DNA of 64,000 bases from Ureibacillus composti (GTDB taxonomy: Bacteria; Bacillota; Bacilli; Bacillales_A; Planococcaceae). Shown here one piece after another: positions 61,851 to 64,000 of the stretch; the first letter of the stretch is position 1, and every line of letters begins with the position of its first letter. The position numbers and the translations under genes were made by a program. A model generated the notes under the pieces. That model was not told the DNA's origin. It was given only the letters and a program-made list of their open reading frames with translations, and did not search any database. The DNA is taken from positions 1,629,001 through 1,693,000 of the forward strand of contig JAUCEP010000002.1 in NCBI GenBank assembly GCA_030348875.1, in the 5' to 3' direction.

Positions 61851-62153
61851 GAAACAAAATATCCATTGTTGATTGTTGAATTGTATCATAATGAATTAAG
61901 CTGGAATAATGTACCCACTGTAAAAGCTAACTTAATTGAGCTAGAACTTTCGAAACTCCCAGTTAATTCAGTTGTATGTGATATTGAAGATTTATCGTTA
62001 ACACCACCCTGGTGAGATCAAATATGCCCTAAGATTTCAAATCTAGCAAATTATTTTGCAACATCTTCAGGGAAGACGTTCTTTAAGGTATTTGAAACGG
62101 CGTTAGAAGTGGCTGAAGAAGACAAATGTAATGTGAAAATTAAACAAGTTTAA
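61851..62153 (+). pseudogene. Decayed immunity-type gene with internal stop
   Basis: One frame reads as a coherent protein of about 100 codons (LLIVELYHNELSWNNVPT, then VVCDIEDLSLTPPW, then ISNLANYFATSSGKTFFKVF) broken by a TGA at 62013-62015. No proper start codon with a ribosome site is present: an in-frame TAG lies at 61848. The end is TAA at 62151-62153, just before a terminator. The gene is probably a lost small immunity gene; family not recognised. Confidence 0.65.
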
Positions 62154-62160
62154 CAATTCA

Positions 62161-62188
62161 AAGCCATAGAGAAAACTCTATGGTTTTT
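62161..62188 (+). terminator. Rho-independent terminator after the decayed gene
   Basis: GCCATAGAG, AAAA loop, CTCTATGGT, then seven T. A very strong terminator still standing behind a broken gene. Confidence 0.9.
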
Positions 62189-62306
62189 TTATTTAACAAA
62201 AAGTCACCAATAATGACCACAGTTTAAGCATATAAAAGAATAGATAGCAACTCTATAGTGTAGGTGATTGGTGTTTTTCGTATTTTGAATTAAATGGAGG
62301 AATGAG

Positions 62307-62630
62307 ATGAATAAGGGGTCAGGCTTAGGTGGTTGTATTATCTCTAATAATATTTTAGAGAATAAGGGATCCATCAAATGGTGTTTTCGCGAAGAGCCTG
62401 TCAATGAACTTGACAATGGGTGGCGATTTTTATCAGATGTCGATACTGACGAATTTTTAAGTGACTCAAGAAATTTAAGTATTTGTGATTACCAAAAAGT
62501 GATAGATCTTGAGCCTGCCGTATTTGCGATTTACGAAATGCCCATAGGAACAGATTTAACCATTATAAAAGAAGGTGGGAATACTTTCTTTGTAACGGAA
62601 ACGGGCGAGCTTATTTTACCAGTTAATTAA
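62307..62630 (+). CDS. DUF2185 / Imm33-type immunity protein
   Basis: 107 residues, TGGAGG ribosome site. GGCIISNNILENKGSIKWCFREEP followed by NGWRFLSDVDTDEFL and LSICDYQKVIDLEPAVF are the hallmarks of DUF2185, listed among immunity proteins of polymorphic toxin systems (Imm33-like). No matching toxin end is visible next to it, so it is probably an orphan immunity gene that protects against neighbours' toxins. It has its own short transcript. Confidence 0.8.
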   Translation: MNKGSGLGGCIISNNILENKGSIKWCFREEPVNELDNGWRFLSDVDTDEFLSDSRNLSICDYQKVIDLEPAVFAIYEMPIGTDLTIIKEGGNTFFVTETGELILPVN

Positions 62631-62733
62631 TGGAATCATGAAAAATTCATTTATTTAAATAGTAATTCAATCAACAGAAAGCTTGAGAACTTCAATTAAT
62701 TTTCCATAAAATAAATGGTCTCCAGGTACCTAG

Positions 62734-62783
62734 AGGAGCGTTACGTGCATTTGATCAGGATGTCACCAAACGCTTCTTTTTTT
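62734..62783 (+). terminator. Probable terminator after the DUF2185 gene
   Basis: AGCGTT...GTG and CAC...AACGCT form an interrupted stem around an internal loop, followed by TCTTTTTTT. Confidence 0.55.
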
Positions 62784-62858
62784 ATCGAATAAATGGCTTC
62801 ACTAAACCTTCGTAGAACTGAGTTTTAAATAACTGTTCTTTATAAGGGGGGATGAAAC

Positions 62859-63257
62859 GTGACGTTAAAGGCAATTGCGAATAAATTATTTGTCATCAAT
62901 CTATTGGATTGGTCTGCTCTGAATGAAATAGAGCAAGAAATGATGCAGCAAGAGTTGAATGCCATTATCCAGCGTTTTGTTGAGAAGGCCCAACAGGAAA
63001 ATTCTATTTTTACGTTGAAGGCGATGATTGAATATGACAAGGCTAATTTCTTTTTACCGGTTCAATGTATTATCAGCCTATATCAAAGATTGATTTTTCT
63101 TACACAAAGTAAAGATCACACCAATTATCTAGACTTCGCAAAATACTTAAGATTATTTGGTCCCGATTGGTATGCAGTGGCAGATGAAATCAAAAGTTTA
63201 ATCGAGCTCGATGAAATGGAGGAAGCTTATAAGATTGTGATGGAGATTCGGGGTTAA
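62859..63257 (+). CDS. Hypothetical protein at the end of the toxin/immunity region
   Basis: 132 residues, GTG start ten bases after AAGGGGGGA. Wholly helical (LNEIEQEMMQQELNAIIQRFVEKAQQ; LIELDEMEEAYKIVMEIRG) with a central hydrophobic helix pair (FFLPVQCIISLYQRLIFL). I do not recognise it. Location suggests another immunity or accessory gene of the type VII region, but an unrelated helical protein is equally possible. Confidence 0.55.
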   Translation: MTLKAIANKLFVINLLDWSALNEIEQEMMQQELNAIIQRFVEKAQQENSIFTLKAMIEYDKANFFLPVQCIISLYQRLIFLTQSKDHTNYLDFAKYLRLFGPDWYAVADEIKSLIELDEMEEAYKIVMEIRG

Positions 63258-63696
63258 GAATGGATTTGAGTTTTGGCTAGATTCATCATAGTAGATTGTC
63301 TTCTCTATATCAGAAGAAAACAAATCGGGACTCCAAGATTTAAGTGGAAAATAAATATTATCTTGATGGGGTCGTAACGTATTTGTTAACGAGAAATCAC
63401 TCTATCAAGCCTATTTGGAATGTCGGAATTATTTTGCTCTCCTATTGTTTGTAAGTATTTTTAACTATAAATACTCTCATAAATAAAATTAGCAATGACC
63501 TTACACCCACCGAAAGGTATAGCGTTTTTTTAAAACGATATTTCAACCTCATCTGGTAGTTATTTCTTGCTATAACTCAATAAAATTATAGTATCTATAT
63601 GCTATAATAGGCAAATGTGAATAGAAACTTACTATCATTTAATATATTAGATTATTAGATTTAATCCGCAATGAAGATAAAAGGAGTAACTACAAC
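63258..63696 (+). other. AT-rich spacer before the activator gene
   Basis: No gene or strong terminator seen. TATAAT at 63603-63608 is a good -10 element without a clear -35 and may drive the regulator, giving a leader of about 80 bases; AAGGAG at 63681-63686 is the ribosome site. Confidence 0.4.
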
Positions 63697-64000
63697 ATGA
63701 TGATGCACCAACAAGATATTCCTTCATATATACTAGAATCGAAAAAACGATGTGAAATGAGAGGGATGGACCCGAATGCGATTCCTAATACTCAATATAT
63801 TCCGGATGATGAGCTACAGAAAAAACTGATAGATTATAATAAACTTTTAAGTGTTTTCGATACTTTTTCAGAAAAGTTTATTCAAACGCTCAATGGGATG
63901 ACGTTAATCCTCATAGTAACTGATCATAAAGGGACGATTTTAAAGTTTAATGGGGATTCAAACATGACGCAATCAGTTCAACAATTGGGTATAAGACCGG
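63697..64000 (+). CDS. AcoR-like sigma-54-dependent activator, N-terminal end only (3' partial)
   Basis: About 101 residues are visible before the window edge. YILESKKRCEMRGMDPNAIPN is the S..RC...G.DP opening typical of AcoR-type sigma-54 activators, followed by a helical linker (LIDYNKLLSVFDTFSEKFI) and the start of a GAF-like sensor (LILIVTDHKGTILKFNGD). The AAA+ and DNA-binding domains lie outside the window, so the call rests on the N-terminus. Three in-frame ATGs (63697, 63700, 63703) are available after AAGGAG. Confidence 0.65.
   Translation, partial: MMMHQQDIPSYILESKKRCEMRGMDPNAIPNTQYIPDDELQKKLIDYNKLLSVFDTFSEKFIQTLNGMTLILIVTDHKGTILKFNGDSNMTQSVQQLGIRP

Noticed and set aside
63296..63330. 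Terminator after the 62859 gene (TCTTCT/AGAAGA)
   Set aside because: Short stem and no T run.
1..64000. tRNA, rRNA, insertion sequences, integrases or attachment sites
   Set aside because: I saw no transposase or integrase motif, no tRNA-like fold and no rRNA sequence anywhere in the window.

Overview
The window looks like chromosomal DNA of a low-GC, spore-forming member of the Bacillales, most likely on the Lysinibacillus/Solibacillus/Ureibacillus side. The evidence is AT-rich sequence, strong AGGAGG-type ribosome binding sites, a gamma-type spore-protein-like gene behind a sigma-G-like promoter, a giant surface protein anchored by three SLH domains, and a Bacillus-type (YukE/EssC) type VII secretion locus. 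No rRNA, tRNA, insertion sequence, prophage or CRISPR array was seen.

Layout. 1-6.1 kb: the end of a PLP aminotransferase, a DUF2935 protein, an unusual transcription regulator, and an M20 amidohydrolase followed by an AbgT-type transporter. 6.4-9.7 kb: a small spore-protein-like gene and two secreted M14 carboxypeptidases in tandem. 10-14.8 kb: an amine/alcohol oxidation operon (iron alcohol dehydrogenase, APC permease, an unknown protein, betaine-aldehyde-type dehydrogenase). 14.9-24.4 kb: an MBL hydrolase and a 2795-residue SLH surface protein. 24.6-40 kb: a peptide/amide catabolic island (amidase, RocB-like M20 peptidase, GntR regulator, five-gene Dpp/Opp ABC importer, FAD-linked 2-hydroxyacid dehydrogenase, aminotransferase, YtcJ-like amidohydrolase). 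Four 13-bp GTATAC-N-GTATAC sites flank the peptidase and gntR and are the probable operators. 40-42 kb: a phospholipase-A2-like mini-protein and a membrane GGDEF protein.

42.3-63.3 kb is a complete type VII (Esx/Yuk) locus: esxA, esaB/yukD, essB, essC, esaA, essA, then two LXG polymorphic-toxin modules. Module 1 has a DUF5344 partner, an LXG protein with a Gly/Ala-rich hydrophobic end, a six-helix membrane protein that is a candidate immunity factor, and two DUF5085-like proteins. Module 2 has RDD and YiaA/B membrane proteins, an LXG protein with a different toxin end, then a run of small candidate immunity genes, two of them decayed. The window ends in the start of an AcoR-like sigma-54 activator.

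The most unusual feature is a set of non-coding repeat arrays found only in spacers of the type VII locus (45.1, 53.2, 57.1 and 57.2-58.1 kb). Each has its own short core (GCACA, GCACGTAA, CGGGATT, AGnGTCTAGA), but all share a 20-21 bp step, about two DNA helical turns. Two carry higher-order periods (82 bp and 102 bp). They bracket toxin module 1. I know of no description of such a system, and its function is unknown.
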